Assembly (NCBI RefSeq): GCF_002896855.1
Contig: NZ_CP021850.1
Coordinates: 1,947,665-2,011,664 of the forward strand
DNA from: Clostridium thermosuccinogenes
GTDB taxonomy: Bacteria > Bacillota > Clostridia > Acetivibrionales > DSM-5807
Direction: 5' to 3'
Length of the DNA: 64,000 nucleotides
The notes under the pieces are model-generated. The model ran no database searches. It was not told the origin of the DNA and saw nothing but the letters and a program-made list of their open reading frames with translations. Positions within the stretch are counted from its first letter, which is position 1, and every line of letters starts with the position of its first letter. Shown in pieces: positions 52,788 to 62,043 of this stretch. Both the position numbers and the translations under genes were made by a program.

Positions 52788-53240
52788 ATGAGTGATAATA
52801 GATATTTATCGGTTAGTGGTATAGTTTTAAGAGACAATAAAGTTTTGCTTGTACGTCAATCATATGGTTCTGTAAAGGGGTTGTTAACTATTCCAGGGGG
52901 TTATTTGCAAGAAAACGAAATGCCTGATGATGCTCTAGAAAGGGAGATTTTAGAAGAAACCAGCATTGTTGTAAAAACACGTTCGCTGGTTGCCATACGA
53001 TTTGCACTTAATGACTGGTGGGCTATTTTTACGGCCGATTATATTTCCGGAGAACCAGTTCCAGACAAAAATGAAAATAGTGAGGCGTTTTTTCTCGATA
53101 TAGATGATGCATTAAGTCATCCTGACTTGACATATACGACAAAAGAGGTTCTTTTACAATATGGTAAAAAGCCGTCAATGCAAAAATCTAATTTTTGCCC
53201 AGCAGGTATAGATCCTAAAGAATATATGTTATTTATGTGA
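52788..53240 (+). CDS. Nudix hydrolase
   Basis: Nudix protein of 150 residues. The box reads GGYLQENEMPDDALEREILEE followed by TS, close to the consensus with the REUxEE core intact. The context VSGIVLRDNKVLLVRQ is typical of MutT-like ADP-ribose or dGTP hydrolases. The C-terminal SNFCPAGIDPKEYMLFM extends beyond the Nudix fold. GGAGG lies about 9 bases upstream. Confidence 0.85.
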   Translation: MSDNRYLSVSGIVLRDNKVLLVRQSYGSVKGLLTIPGGYLQENEMPDDALEREILEETSIVVKTRSLVAIRFALNDWWAIFTADYISGEPVPDKNENSEAFFLDIDDALSHPDLTYTTKEVLLQYGKKPSMQKSNFCPAGIDPKEYMLFM

Positions 53241-53263
53241 CAATGATTATTATATCCACAAAA

Positions 53264-53277
53264 AGAACAATTGTTCG
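53264..53277 (+). promoter_or_regulatory. LexA-type SOS box 1
   Basis: GAACAATTGTTC (within 53264-53277) exactly matches the Gram-positive LexA core GAAC-N4-GTTC, with G after it and A before it. Confidence 0.6.
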
Positions 53278-53286
53278 AAAAAAGTA

Positions 53287-53315
53287 TTGCGAATATGTGT
53301 TCGCTGGTATATAAT
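53287..53315 (+). promoter_or_regulatory. Promoter with LexA-type box 2 in its spacer
   Basis: TTGCGA at 53287-53292 and TATAAT at 53310-53315 are 17 bases apart. The second LexA-like box CGAATATGTGTTCG (53290-53303; one mismatch in GAAC-N4-GTTC) overlaps the -35 and spacer, where LexA would block RNA polymerase. Confidence 0.6.
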
Positions 53316-53321
53316 GGATGT

Positions 53322-53400
53322 GTGACAAGCATCAGGTATAGAATGGGTAATATATAGCCTAGAAGACAAAGAAAAAACGGTCTTATAAGAACCGTTTTAG
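53322..53400 (+). ncRNA. Possible SOS-regulated short transcript
   Basis: Transcription from the 53287-53315 promoter would start near 53322 and meet the hairpin at 53374-53398 after about 50-75 bases. No start codon with a ribosome site lies between. It could be a small RNA, or simply the remnant of a deleted SOS gene. The downstream Nudix gene starts 209 bases later. Confidence 0.35.
53374..53400 (+). terminator. Terminator-like hairpin
   Basis: AAAACGGT pairs with ACCGTTTT, with an inner TTATAA loop region, and ends in TTTTAG. It also may end the Nudix transcript from the left. Confidence 0.6.
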
Positions 53401-53608
53401 ATAATACACCTATTTTTACCTGACAGCAACAAGTGTCGCTATCCTTATTATTTTTAACACAATTTAATAGATTGAAAACGTATAAATAAAACTTTTGAAT
53501 TGAGGTACTAGTTCAAATTTGAAGCTGACACATGCATCTTAACAATGTGTCTTAGTTAAGTTTTGCTGGGCATAATTTTAAACAGAGTAAATACTGGAGG
53601 TTGTAACA

Positions 53609-54067
53609 GTGGATTATATCATGGAGTTAAGAAAGATTGTAGGTACACGGCCTTTAATAATGCCTGGAGCGAATGTAATAATCATAGACAAGCAGGGTAG
53701 AGTGTTATTGCACCATAGGAGCGACATGGATTTGTGGGGTCTGCCCGGAGGCTTTTGTGAATTGGGAGAGACAGTCGAAGAGACCGCCTCAAGAGAGGTT
53801 TTTGAGGAAGTCGGTCTCAGGTGCAAAAGCTTAAAGCTTTTCAATGTTTACTCTGGTGAAAAGTATCATTACAAATACCCTAATGGTGATGAAGTATATA
53901 ATGTCACTGTCACATTTGTGTGTGATGATTTTGAGGGTGAGATTGAAGTTAACAAAGAAGAGGGGAGAGATGCGAGATTCTTCTTGTTTGAAGACATGCC
54001 ATCGAACATTGCCGCAGGAATTAGGGTGATTCTTGATGACTTTAAAGCAAGATGGAGCAATTTCTAG
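53609..54067 (+). CDS. Nudix hydrolase
   Basis: Third Nudix protein of the island, 152 residues. The box is GGFCELGETVEETASREVFE then EVGL, close to consensus. The context VLLHHRSDMDLWGLPGG is typical of ADP-sugar or NDP-linked hydrolases. The GTG start is preceded by GGAGG at about 10 bases. Confidence 0.88.
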   Translation: MDYIMELRKIVGTRPLIMPGANVIIIDKQGRVLLHHRSDMDLWGLPGGFCELGETVEETASREVFEEVGLRCKSLKLFNVYSGEKYHYKYPNGDEVYNVTVTFVCDDFEGEIEVNKEEGRDARFFLFEDMPSNIAAGIRVILDDFKARWSNF

Positions 54068-54534
54068 AATATGTTTGAAGCACATGCAGTTCGTAACGGT
54101 TTCTTAAATCATGGACATCCTACATCGTGCAATATAGGCTTATGGCTATATTAAGGGTATAAGCTAATCAGAGGCTAACATTATGGAGGTAATTATGAAA
54201 ACTCTGTCTCAAATCAGAGATGTTTTAAGGTAGTTTCAAGTTTCATCCTAAAGCTATGAAAAATCCTGATACTGGAGAGAATATTTAGGTGGTATTGGTT
54301 ATTTAATATGGATAGAGAATGGATTACACTACTAAGTTTAAGTCACATGGCAATATACCGAGATGCTTAATCCATGCGTTTAGGTGAATGTTAATGGCAG
54401 CAAATATCTTTCCTTGAATTTTTTTTATAGTGGTACCTTTATAAATTGTAAATACCCTTTTCTTGCAGTATTCAATTAGAACTCTTAAAGTAAATAAACC
54501 AATCCACAAAAAGCCTAGCTCCATGACAATTGGT
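54068..54534. other. Decayed stretch without an intact gene
   Basis: Short frames broken by stops; one from ATG 54195 (KTLSQIRDVLR) ends after 13 codons. Nothing recognised. It joins the exporter relic that follows. Confidence 0.5.
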
Positions 54535-54956
54535 ACTTTCTTTCCATTATATAATATTTCTGCTGGTGCGGCAGAACGCATACAAGAGTTCCTCAAACTT
54601 GAGAGTGAAAATACGCTTATGCCCAATGCTAATACCAACTCAATATTGCATGGCCAAAGTATTATTCAAAATATTAATATAGATGAAAGTCAACCTATAA
54701 TACAATTTAATTTAATAAAGTATCATTTTCTTACTCGGGCGACGACAACCAGTATGCAATCAAAGACATTTCATTTAACGTGGGAAGAAATCAGCATATA
54801 GCTATTGTTGGTCCGAGCGGTTCTGGTAAAAGTACAATCGTAAATCTCTTGCTTAGAATTGAAAAACCAACAGCCGGTAGCATTTATCTTTTTGGCAAAG
54901 AATTATCAGAAATGGATTTTTTTATGGATGAAAATCAAAACAAACCTGGGTTTTAA
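54535..54956 (+). pseudogene. ABC exporter relic (linker and Walker A part)
   Basis: ISAGAAERIQEFLKLESE near the start is the linker between the membrane and ATPase domains of fused exporters. After one frameshift near 54737 it reads YAIKDISFNVGRNQHIAIVG, then PSGSGKSTIVNLL with Walker A, and stops soon after. The membrane domain and the rest of the ATPase are missing. Confidence 0.75.
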
Positions 54957-55485
54957 ACTGAAAGAAATCGATAATATTTGTATTGTAATCAAATAAATCA
55001 AACGGATTATTCAACGCAATCAATGCCAATAAATTTAATCAATAAAGTTTAACAATACAGTATTACTGATCATTAGTTTTGATGCTAAATGATTTCTGTA
55101 TTTAAGAATATTAAGAATGATTACGCTAATTATTGGTGCGCTTGTATGCAACAAATCTTCTGTATATTTTTTTGGACTTTATAATTAAACATAAGAAAAT
55201 ACTAAAAGATTCTTTGATGAAATAATCATTTAAGAAAAATCAATTTGAATGGATCAACATTAAAATCAAATATCGATTAAATCAAATTAGATTTTAGATT
55301 GCTTGAAAAGAATTTTTAATCTAAATATATGTAATTTAGCTTTTACAAGTTTCATGTCATTGAATTTATTAAAATGTGTTTTACTGATATATTTTCTATA
55401 AACCTATACTCCCGATTATACAAAATTATTATTTTGTATAATGTTAGAATTTTTTAATTCCCTAACACTACCTATAATTATTAAA
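54957..55485. other. A/T-rich stretch without a gene
   Basis: Very A/T-rich and without recognisable ORF, promoter or repeat. It appears to be decayed sequence. Confidence 0.55.
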
Positions 55486-55521
55486 ATATCATAGACTGAC
55501 ACAGATGTCAGTCTATGATAT
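55486..55521. repeat. Perfect 16-bp hairpin in the gene-free stretch
   Basis: Arms 55486-55501 and 55506-55521 are exact complements around a CAGA loop. There is no T run and no gene close by; it may be a bidirectional terminator or a relic end of a mobile element. Confidence 0.55.
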
Positions 55522-55845
55522 AAATGCTTTATTTTCATTTTGCTTAGCTTTTTTTCTGTTAATGATGGGATTATAAAACTCTTTTCTAAAAATAATTACT
55601 CAAAAATAATATGCAGCCAAAAACATTCATCTTAATTTTAACAGATCAATCATAATAATTAAGTTAGTTTAATAAAATCAAAATTAACTTTTTAAGTGTT
55701 TGAATTTGCAAATTCGTTTCAATATTTATTTCCGATTAGCCGTTTTATATTTACTATTAAATCAGCATCTTTTTATATAGTGTTCTTACAGACCGATTTA
55801 TTCTAACTTCCTCTAACATATATTCCTCTACATCTCTTAATAAAT

Positions 55846-55877
55846 TTAAGGGATCTGGAATTGCCTAGATCCCTTAA
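55846..55877 (-). terminator. Terminator of the secreted helical protein gene
   Basis: TTAAGGGATCT (55846-55856) pairs with AGATCCCTTAA (55867-55877), 11 bp with a 10-base loop. It lies 36 bases after the gene on the minus strand. Confidence 0.75.
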
Positions 55878-55912
55878 TAATTTGCATATCTAAAATCTGC
55901 ATACAATTCATA

Positions 55913-56491
55913 CTATTGAATATTTGATTTTTCGTTTTTTTCCAAATCCTTAGCTGGGTTTTTTCCATGCTTCATTTTCTTGTCATGAAAACGCGGATAT
56001 CCATTACCATCCCATTGCTCCACCTTTTTGGTAAATTCTTTCAGCAACTTATTGGCTTCATCTTTAGTTATTTTTCCTTCTTCCACCTTTTTTTCAATCC
56101 GCGCTTTAAAATCATTGATAAGCTTTTCTTTTTTCTGTTTTACCGGAAGCTTGTTAAACTCATTGATTTCATTTATTTTTGAATCAAGCTTCCTTATAAT
56201 TTCGTCGGCTTGCTCCTTGGTTATTTTACCTTCCCTGTATAAAGACTGTACCTGCTCTTTTCTTTTTTCCAGCATCTTTACAGGATCTTTTGAAAAATCC
56301 TCTCTGTCCTTGCATTCTTTCCTTAACTCTGGCTGCTTGTCATTTTCAAAATCTTTTTTATCCTTTGTTTCATTTAAATCTTGTGTAGCGGTGGTCTCAA
56401 CAGGATTGGATATTTTGGGTGCTGCGAAAGCTGCAGTTGAAGTAAAACAAGCAACAGCAGCTATTACCGACACCAATTTTGAAAATCTCAT
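55913..56491 (-). CDS. Secreted, charged helical protein
   Basis: Exported protein of 192 residues. A signal peptide (AAVACFTSTAAFAA, cleaved near AFA-A, about residue 24) is followed by a highly charged helical body with two EGKITK-(E/D)-(Q/E)A repeats at about 90 and 137. Its repeat pattern resembles DUF2680-type proteins. It is basic and probably binds the cell envelope; function unknown. A strong ribosome site (GAGGAGGTG) lies 8 bases upstream. Confidence 0.75.
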   Translation of the reverse strand: MRFSKLVSVIAAVACFTSTAAFAAPKISNPVETTATQDLNETKDKKDFENDKQPELRKECKDREDFSKDPVKMLEKRKEQVQSLYREGKITKEQADEIIRKLDSKINEINEFNKLPVKQKKEKLINDFKARIEKKVEEGKITKDEANKLLKEFTKKVEQWDGNGYPRFHDKKMKHGKNPAKDLEKNEKSNIQ

Positions 56492-56769
56492 AAAATCACC
56501 TCCTCAAAATATCATTCCCTGTTTTGTGACCATACTGTGTTCAAACTGTGAACAAATTATGAATTTAATTTTTGACATTTTACAGCTCTAGAAATTATTA
56601 CTTAATAATAACAGCTGCTTCCAGGCTTTTCAAAATTCTAAAGCCACTACCAGTTTTTTAGGCATTACTGTTCCCTATTTTCTGCATTGCTGAAACTTAC
56701 TTTATTTAAAGGCTTTTTTATGAGATAATATTGTTAACAATAATAAAACTTACCAAGGAGAAATGCTCT

Positions 56770-57744
56770 ATGGAGAATTCACCTTCAATCGTCAAAGACT
56801 TTTTAAATTACATGATGACCATTAAAGGAAAATCCAAAAACACATTAAAGGAATATTTCTATGATTTGCGCCTTTTTTTCCGCTTTATAAAGATGGACCG
56901 CAAGCTTACCACAGAAACGGATATTAATAACGTTGATATCAGTGATGTTGATATAGAATTAATTAAAACTATAACTTTGAGTGACCTTTACTCTTTTATG
57001 TCCTATGTCAGCCGGGAACGGGATAATAACGCCAATTCACGGGCACGGAAGGTTGCGAGCATCAAGTCATTTTTTAACTACCTTACCACCAAAGCGAGGC
57101 TGCTGGAACACAACCCGGCTGTCGAGCTGGAGTCTCCTAAAATAATAAAGCGCCTTCCCAGATATTTAAACATTGAAGAAAGCAAAATGCTGCTGGCGTC
57201 AGTGAGCGGTAAAAACCGCGAACGGGATTATGCCATACTCACCTTGTTTCTTAACTGTGGTTTGCGATTGTCCGAGCTGGTGAGCATAAACATCAACAAA
57301 ATAAAAAATGACACCCTTACCGTAATAGGTAAAGGAAACAAAGAAAGAACAATATACTTAAACAAGGCGTGCAAGAGCGCTTTGAATGCATATCTGCGTG
57401 TCAGGCCGGTGGAAGGTGTAATCGATAAGAATGCACTGTTTTTAAGTGAGAGGAAAAAAAGAATAAGCAATAAAACAGTACAATATATTGTAAAGAAGTA
57501 TATTATAGCAGCTGGACTGGATCCTGAAAGGTATTCTACCCACAAGCTGAGGCATACTGCCGCCACCCTTATGTATAAGCATGGGCATGTTGATATCAGG
57601 GCTTTGCAGGAAATATTAGGACATGAGAGCGTATCTACAACTGAAATCTATACTCATGTTGATAACCAGCAGCTAAAGGAAGCTGTCGACAGCAACCCTC
57701 TGGCGGAGATTGCAGCAGCCGGTGATGAAAAGAACGAGCCATGA
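56770..57744 (+). CDS. Tyrosine recombinase, XerC/XerD type
   Basis: Site-specific recombinase of 324 residues. An N-terminal SAM-like core-binding domain (1-120) with GKSKNTLKEYFYDLR is followed by the catalytic domain with Arg166 (GLRLSEL), Lys188/191 (GKGNKE), H258xxR261 (HKLRHTA), His285 (LGHESV) and Tyr294 (TEIYTHV). All five are intact. Length and lack of extra domains mark it as a Xer-like, not an integron, enzyme. ATG 56770 follows AAGGAG after 9 bases. Confidence 0.92.
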   Translation: MENSPSIVKDFLNYMMTIKGKSKNTLKEYFYDLRLFFRFIKMDRKLTTETDINNVDISDVDIELIKTITLSDLYSFMSYVSRERDNNANSRARKVASIKSFFNYLTTKARLLEHNPAVELESPKIIKRLPRYLNIEESKMLLASVSGKNRERDYAILTLFLNCGLRLSELVSININKIKNDTLTVIGKGNKERTIYLNKACKSALNAYLRVRPVEGVIDKNALFLSERKKRISNKTVQYIVKKYIIAAGLDPERYSTHKLRHTAATLMYKHGHVDIRALQEILGHESVSTTEIYTHVDNQQLKEAVDSNPLAEIAAAGDEKNEP

Positions 57745-57781
57745 TTTGTCCTACATTCCGAAATTGGGCTACGGGCTTAAA

Positions 57782-57811
57782 TTGACAACTGTCTTGATAA
57801 TGTTATATACT
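57782..57811 (+). promoter_or_regulatory. Promoter of the LytR-CpsA-Psr gene
   Basis: Consensus TTGACA at 57782-57787 and TATACT at 57806-57811, with an 18-base spacer. Confidence 0.7.
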
Positions 57812-57847
57812 ATATGGGTTTGATAAATATTTTGTCGAGGTAATCAC

Positions 57848-58930
57848 ATGAATTTGAGAAAATTTTACTTTACTTTAAGTGCTGTATTGCTTGCTTTTTT
57901 GTTTACGGCAGGGATATTGATTATAAATTATATGAATACCGCGGTTGTGTCCGATGATATTGAAGACGAAAACAATAATAAAGGTGGCTTGCTTGACTCT
58001 TTTGTTATCCGTAGGAAGCCGGTAAATATCCTGGTCCTGGGTGGCGACAAGGTCAATGGCAATACCGATACCATGATGGTAGTAAACTTTAATCCTTCAA
58101 CCATGGGAGCAAATATAATTTCCATACCCAGGGATACCAGGGTAAAAATCGAGGGAAGCTACCATAAGATAAACTATGCCTATCCCCACGGAGGGGCTGA
58201 GCTGGCTATGAAAACAGTTCGTGAGCTCCTTGGCATTGATATAAAGTACTATATATATGTAGATACAAAAGTATTCAGAAATGTCATAGATTTACTGGGC
58301 GGTGTAAAAAATTTTGAAGTGCCTGTGGATATGCACTATGATGACCCGCTTCAAAACCTTCATATCCATATTGAAAAAGGTGTGCAGGATTTTGACGGAG
58401 CTAAGGCAGAACAGTTTATGCGGTTCAGGCAACCAAACGGCTCATATTCAAAGGAGTTAAGGGAATATTATGATGGCTCGGATTTAAAAAGGATTGAAGC
58501 CCAGCAAAGGTTTTTAAAGGAACTTATACGGCAGAAAGCAAATCCTATATATTTTGCAAAGGTTAATGATGTTTTGAACGAGATCTTTAAAAATATAGAA
58601 ACTAATATGACCACCAGCGATGCTTTAAAGATGACACAGAACATTACTAAGTTCAAAATGGAAAATGTAAACTTTATGGGCACAATACCGGGAACCACCT
58701 ATGACAGATCACCATGGTATTATCTCTGTAACCAGGAGGAGGCTGCAGAACTTATGAAGCAGTACTTCAATGGTACAGGCAATTTCGTAGATTTTTCTTC
58801 CGGCTTGAGTCAGGGGTCATCAAGCAATACAGCAGTAAAAAATAATACAAAGCCTGCTAAAGATGTTACAAAGAATAATCCTTCCAACAGTGACTCGGGA
58901 GTAGGCAAAACAAATAAACCCCAGCCTTAA
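57848..58930 (+). CDS. LytR-CpsA-Psr family protein
   Basis: Membrane-anchored protein of 360 residues. One N-terminal span (VLLAFLFTAGILIINYM), then the LCP domain with LVLGGDKVNGNTDTMMVV, IISIPRDTRVKI (Arg), HKINYAYPHGG and a conserved RFRQPNGSYSKELREYYDGS region. These proteins attach wall polymers such as teichoic acids to peptidoglycan. The tail from about 320 on is rich in Ser, Asn and Lys. GAGG lies about 7 bases upstream of the start. Confidence 0.92.
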   Translation: MNLRKFYFTLSAVLLAFLFTAGILIINYMNTAVVSDDIEDENNNKGGLLDSFVIRRKPVNILVLGGDKVNGNTDTMMVVNFNPSTMGANIISIPRDTRVKIEGSYHKINYAYPHGGAELAMKTVRELLGIDIKYYIYVDTKVFRNVIDLLGGVKNFEVPVDMHYDDPLQNLHIHIEKGVQDFDGAKAEQFMRFRQPNGSYSKELREYYDGSDLKRIEAQQRFLKELIRQKANPIYFAKVNDVLNEIFKNIETNMTTSDALKMTQNITKFKMENVNFMGTIPGTTYDRSPWYYLCNQEEAAELMKQYFNGTGNFVDFSSGLSQGSSSNTAVKNNTKPAKDVTKNNPSNSDSGVGKTNKPQP

Positions 58931-59005
58931 TGAAAGAGCAAGCTACATTAGAATAACAAAAGTCACAGCCTAAAGTATTATCCGAAGCGGCCATTAAATA
59001 CACAA

Positions 59006-59038
59006 GAAGAGAGGAGATTTTTTCTCCTCTCTTCTTTT
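59006..59038 (+). terminator. Terminator of the LytR-CpsA-Psr gene
   Basis: An 11-bp perfect stem (GAAGAGAGGAG with CTCCTCTCTTC) around a T-rich loop, ending in TTTT. Confidence 0.85.
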
Positions 59039-59078
59039 ACATGGTTTTTCTTAACATGGTCACGTTTGTCAGTATCCG

Positions 59079-59106
59079 AAAAAGCTAATAAAATCGGCTT
59101 AGCTTA
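59079..59106 (-). terminator. Terminator of the M18 aminopeptidase gene
   Basis: AAGCTAA (59082-59088) pairs with TTAGCTT (59099-59105). On the minus strand the stem is followed by TTTTTC. It lies about 110 bases after the gene. Confidence 0.55.
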
Positions 59107-59216
59107 TTTAATCCGGATTGCCTTTATGTTAATCATGTACTACTACAAATCAGCATATATGTGATGCGTATATATGTGCCAGTATTAAATCAAGATTTGA
59201 TAATCCGGCTTCTATC

Positions 59217-60650
59217 CTAGACAGCCTTGTAAAATACCTTGTTGGCTTCATAGTTTATATATACGTCAATCTTGCTGGTTATTTCAAAAGGTGAGTGCAT
59301 TGATAGCACCGCAACACCGCAGTCCACAACATCAACCCCGAGGTTGGCTACGTACTGGGCAATGGTGCCTCCTCCACCCTGATCTACTTTACCCAGTTCT
59401 CCTGTCTGCCACGGAATATTATTCTGATTAAAAAGATTCCTGACATAAGCTACAAATTCGGCGCTGGCATCACTGCTTCCGGATTTTCCTCTGGAGCCTG
59501 TATATTTCGTGATAACTATGCCCTTTCCAAGATAGGAAGAGTTTCTTTTTTCATGCACACTATCATAGTTGGGGTCTACTCCTGCACTTACATCGGCCGA
59601 CAGCATCCTGGAATTGTTAAGGCATGTGCGCAGAACGATATCATTATAATTATCCATGCTGTATGCGCAAAGGGCAGCTATGAAGTCTTCAAAGAGAGAG
59701 GATTCTGCACCGGTGTTGCCCATGCTGCCGGTTTCTTCCTTGTCGGTGAGCACACATACGGCGGTTTTTTCAGTATCTTCTATATCCAGAATGGCCTTGA
59801 ATGCTCCATAGGCGCATACTCTGTCGTCCTGACCGTATGCTCCTACCATGCTGCGATCCAGACCAATATCTTTAGCTTTAAACGCCGGCACTATTTCCAG
59901 CTCTGCTGAAATGAAATCCTCTTCGGTTATGCCGTATTTGTCATTTAACAACTTTAATATGTTCAGCTTTACCTTATCCTTATCACATTCGTCTTTATAA
60001 GGTGCAGAACCTATAAGGAGATTCAACCCTTCACCGGTTATTACCTCGCTCGCCTTCTTTTGCATCTGGTCAGCGGCAAGATGAGGCAAAAGGTCTGTTA
60101 TGGTAAATACCGGATCGTTTTCATCTTCCCCTATCTTGATTTCAACCTTTTCGCCGCTGGCTTTCACCACTACTCCATGCAGAGAAAGAGGTATTGTAAC
60201 CCATTGGTACTTTTTAATACCACCATAATAATGGGTTTTGAAAAACGCCATACCGGTATCTTCATAAAGAGGATTCGGTTTTAAGTCGATTCTTGGAGAG
60301 TCAATATGAGCGCCTACTATATTAACGCCATCCACCATAGGTCTTTTCCCTATTATACCCAATAAAACCGCTTTATTTTTTACAACACGGTATACCTTTG
60401 TTCCCGGAGTGAGCTTTTTATTGGATTTTATAAACTCATCAAGACATACAAATCCTTTTTCAATGGCTTCCTTTTCCACCTCACGGGCGAATTCCCTTTC
60501 GGTTTTTCCCCTGTCGAGGAAAGCCTTGTATCCTTCGCAAAATTCAAAGGCTTTGCTTATATAATCGTCCGATGACTTTTCCCAGGCGTTCTTGCTGTTG
60601 TAGGTCAGTTTTTCATATAACAGCTGACCTTGTGTTTTCTTATCTTCCAT
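59217..60650 (-). CDS. M18-family aminopeptidase
   Basis: Zinc aminopeptidase of 477 residues. VNIVGAHIDSPRIDLKPNP has the first His and Asp; AYGQDDRVCAYGAF the next Asp; LTDKEETGSMGNTGAESS the catalytic and metal Glu; and VLSMHSPFEIT the last His. It removes acidic or other N-terminal residues from peptides in the cytoplasm. ATG 60650 follows AGGAGG after 8 bases; the 17-codon upstream extension is not used. Confidence 0.93.
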   Translation of the reverse strand: MEDKKTQGQLLYEKLTYNSKNAWEKSSDDYISKAFEFCEGYKAFLDRGKTEREFAREVEKEAIEKGFVCLDEFIKSNKKLTPGTKVYRVVKNKAVLLGIIGKRPMVDGVNIVGAHIDSPRIDLKPNPLYEDTGMAFFKTHYYGGIKKYQWVTIPLSLHGVVVKASGEKVEIKIGEDENDPVFTITDLLPHLAADQMQKKASEVITGEGLNLLIGSAPYKDECDKDKVKLNILKLLNDKYGITEEDFISAELEIVPAFKAKDIGLDRSMVGAYGQDDRVCAYGAFKAILDIEDTEKTAVCVLTDKEETGSMGNTGAESSLFEDFIAALCAYSMDNYNDIVLRTCLNNSRMLSADVSAGVDPNYDSVHEKRNSSYLGKGIVITKYTGSRGKSGSSDASAEFVAYVRNLFNQNNIPWQTGELGKVDQGGGGTIAQYVANLGVDVVDCGVAVLSMHSPFEITSKIDVYINYEANKVFYKAV

Positions 60651-60740
60651 TATATGTACCTCCTGCTGTTGTAAAAAGTTTAATACTTTTATTATACCCA
60701 TAATTAAAGAGCTTTGAGTATAAAACTATATGATATTTTC

Positions 60741-60779
60741 AAAAAACTAAATAGGCTGCTTTTAACCTGCAGCCTATTA
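60741..60779 (-). terminator. Terminator of the isomerase-like gene
   Basis: AATAGGCTGC (60750-60759) pairs with GCAGCCTATT (60769-60778). On the minus strand TTTTTT follows (60741-60746). Confidence 0.85.
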
Positions 60780-60809
60780 GCGACATGAAATATAGGTTTA
60801 TAGGTTAAA

Positions 60810-61775
60810 TTAAGCCCACCACATTCCGCCGACATTTTCGAAAGTCATTACTTCCTTGAGGAAGGATATTGCTTTCTGTAAACCTTCATTTCCTGACATC
60901 AGGCTGTCTTCATGCTCTATGCTCATGACATAATCATAGCCGACCATTCTGAGATTGCTCACTATATCCTTCCAGAAGCTATAATCATTGCCATAGCCAA
61001 CAGAACGGAATATCCATGAACGGTTGATTTCGTCACCGTAATGCTTGGTGTCAAGAACACCGTTGACGGCAGTATTCATCTTATCAATTTTTGTATCCTT
61101 GGCATGGAAATGATAAATAGCAGGACCCAGTTTCCTTATAGCAGCAACGGGATCTGCTCCCTGCCAGATCAGATGGCTTGGGTCGAAATTAGCACCTATT
61201 ACATCGCCTACTGCAGCTCTGAGCTTAAGGAGGGTTTCAGGGTTATATACACAGAAACCGGGATGCATTTCAAGCCCTATTTTGGTCACACCATGATCTT
61301 TAGCAAATTTCACTGCTTTTTCCCAGTAAGGTATCAGCACTTCATTCCATTGATAATCGAGGATTTTCAGAAAATCATCCGGCCATGGGCAGGTTACCCA
61401 GTTGGGGTATTTTGCTCCCGGAGCGTCGCCGGGGCAACCGGAAAAAGTATTGATTCTATCAATACCTAACTTCTCAGCCAACAGTATGGTTTTTTCAAAT
61501 ACCTTGTGATATGCGTCAGCGATCTCCTTCTGGGGATGAACCGGGTTACCATGGCAGCTAAGAGCACTTATCATCATATTATATTTCTTTAATGTATCTT
61601 TAAAGGCAGTTAATTTATTTTCGTCAGCCAGCAGTTCATCAGGATTTGCATGGACATTGGAGGGATATCCTCCGGTTCCTAATTCCACTGCCTGCACGCC
61701 TGACTCTGAAAGATATTTCAACGCATCCTCCAGGTTTTTGTCTGCCAAAACTACAGTAAATACGCCTAACTTCAT
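60810..61775 (-). CDS. Sugar phosphate isomerase/epimerase-like TIM-barrel protein
   Basis: Protein of 321 residues in the xylose-isomerase-like (AP endonuclease 2) TIM-barrel superfamily. SALSCHGNPVHP, LGIDRINTFSGCPGDAP, ITKIGLEMHPGFCVYN, IGANFDPSHLIWQG and IYHFHAKDTKID provide the metal-binding Glu, Asp and His residues typical of these enzymes. It probably interconverts a sugar or inositol derivative. AGGAGG lies 8 bases upstream of ATG 61775. It ends at a strong terminator. Confidence 0.9.
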   Translation of the reverse strand: MKLGVFTVVLADKNLEDALKYLSESGVQAVELGTGGYPSNVHANPDELLADENKLTAFKDTLKKYNMMISALSCHGNPVHPQKEIADAYHKVFEKTILLAEKLGIDRINTFSGCPGDAPGAKYPNWVTCPWPDDFLKILDYQWNEVLIPYWEKAVKFAKDHGVTKIGLEMHPGFCVYNPETLLKLRAAVGDVIGANFDPSHLIWQGADPVAAIRKLGPAIYHFHAKDTKIDKMNTAVNGVLDTKHYGDEINRSWIFRSVGYGNDYSFWKDIVSNLRMVGYDYVMSIEHEDSLMSGNEGLQKAISFLKEVMTFENVGGMWWA

Positions 61776-61866
61776 ATGTAAAACCTCCTTATGCAAATAT
61801 CTTAATATAAGCTTATTATATACAAGTGTACGTCAAAAAAAAAGAGGTACTGGAAAATTTGCACAT

Positions 61867-61879
61867 TGAATTTTATTTT
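61867..61879 (+). repeat. 13-bp direct repeat, left of the nested element
   Basis: TGAATTTTATTTT, identical to 63661-63673, directly outside the inverted ends of the relic. Confidence 0.7.
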
Positions 61880-62043
61880 GTTTAATTGAAAAAGTTATTT
61901 CCACCCCAAATTCATAGACAGTGGAATTTAGTTTTGCAAATCGCTAGAAATGAGAAAGGTGGAAGTTACTTTTGCAAAGATCACACTGTTCCTATTTTCT
62001 TGTGAAAGCTGGAATATTGTCTCTCAAAAAGCTATGATATATA

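Noticed and set aside
56770-57744. Xer-type recombinase as an integron integrase for the cassette-like islands
   Set aside because: It lacks the extra helix patch of IntI enzymes, is of normal Xer length, lies next to housekeeping genes and has no adjacent attC-like repeat.
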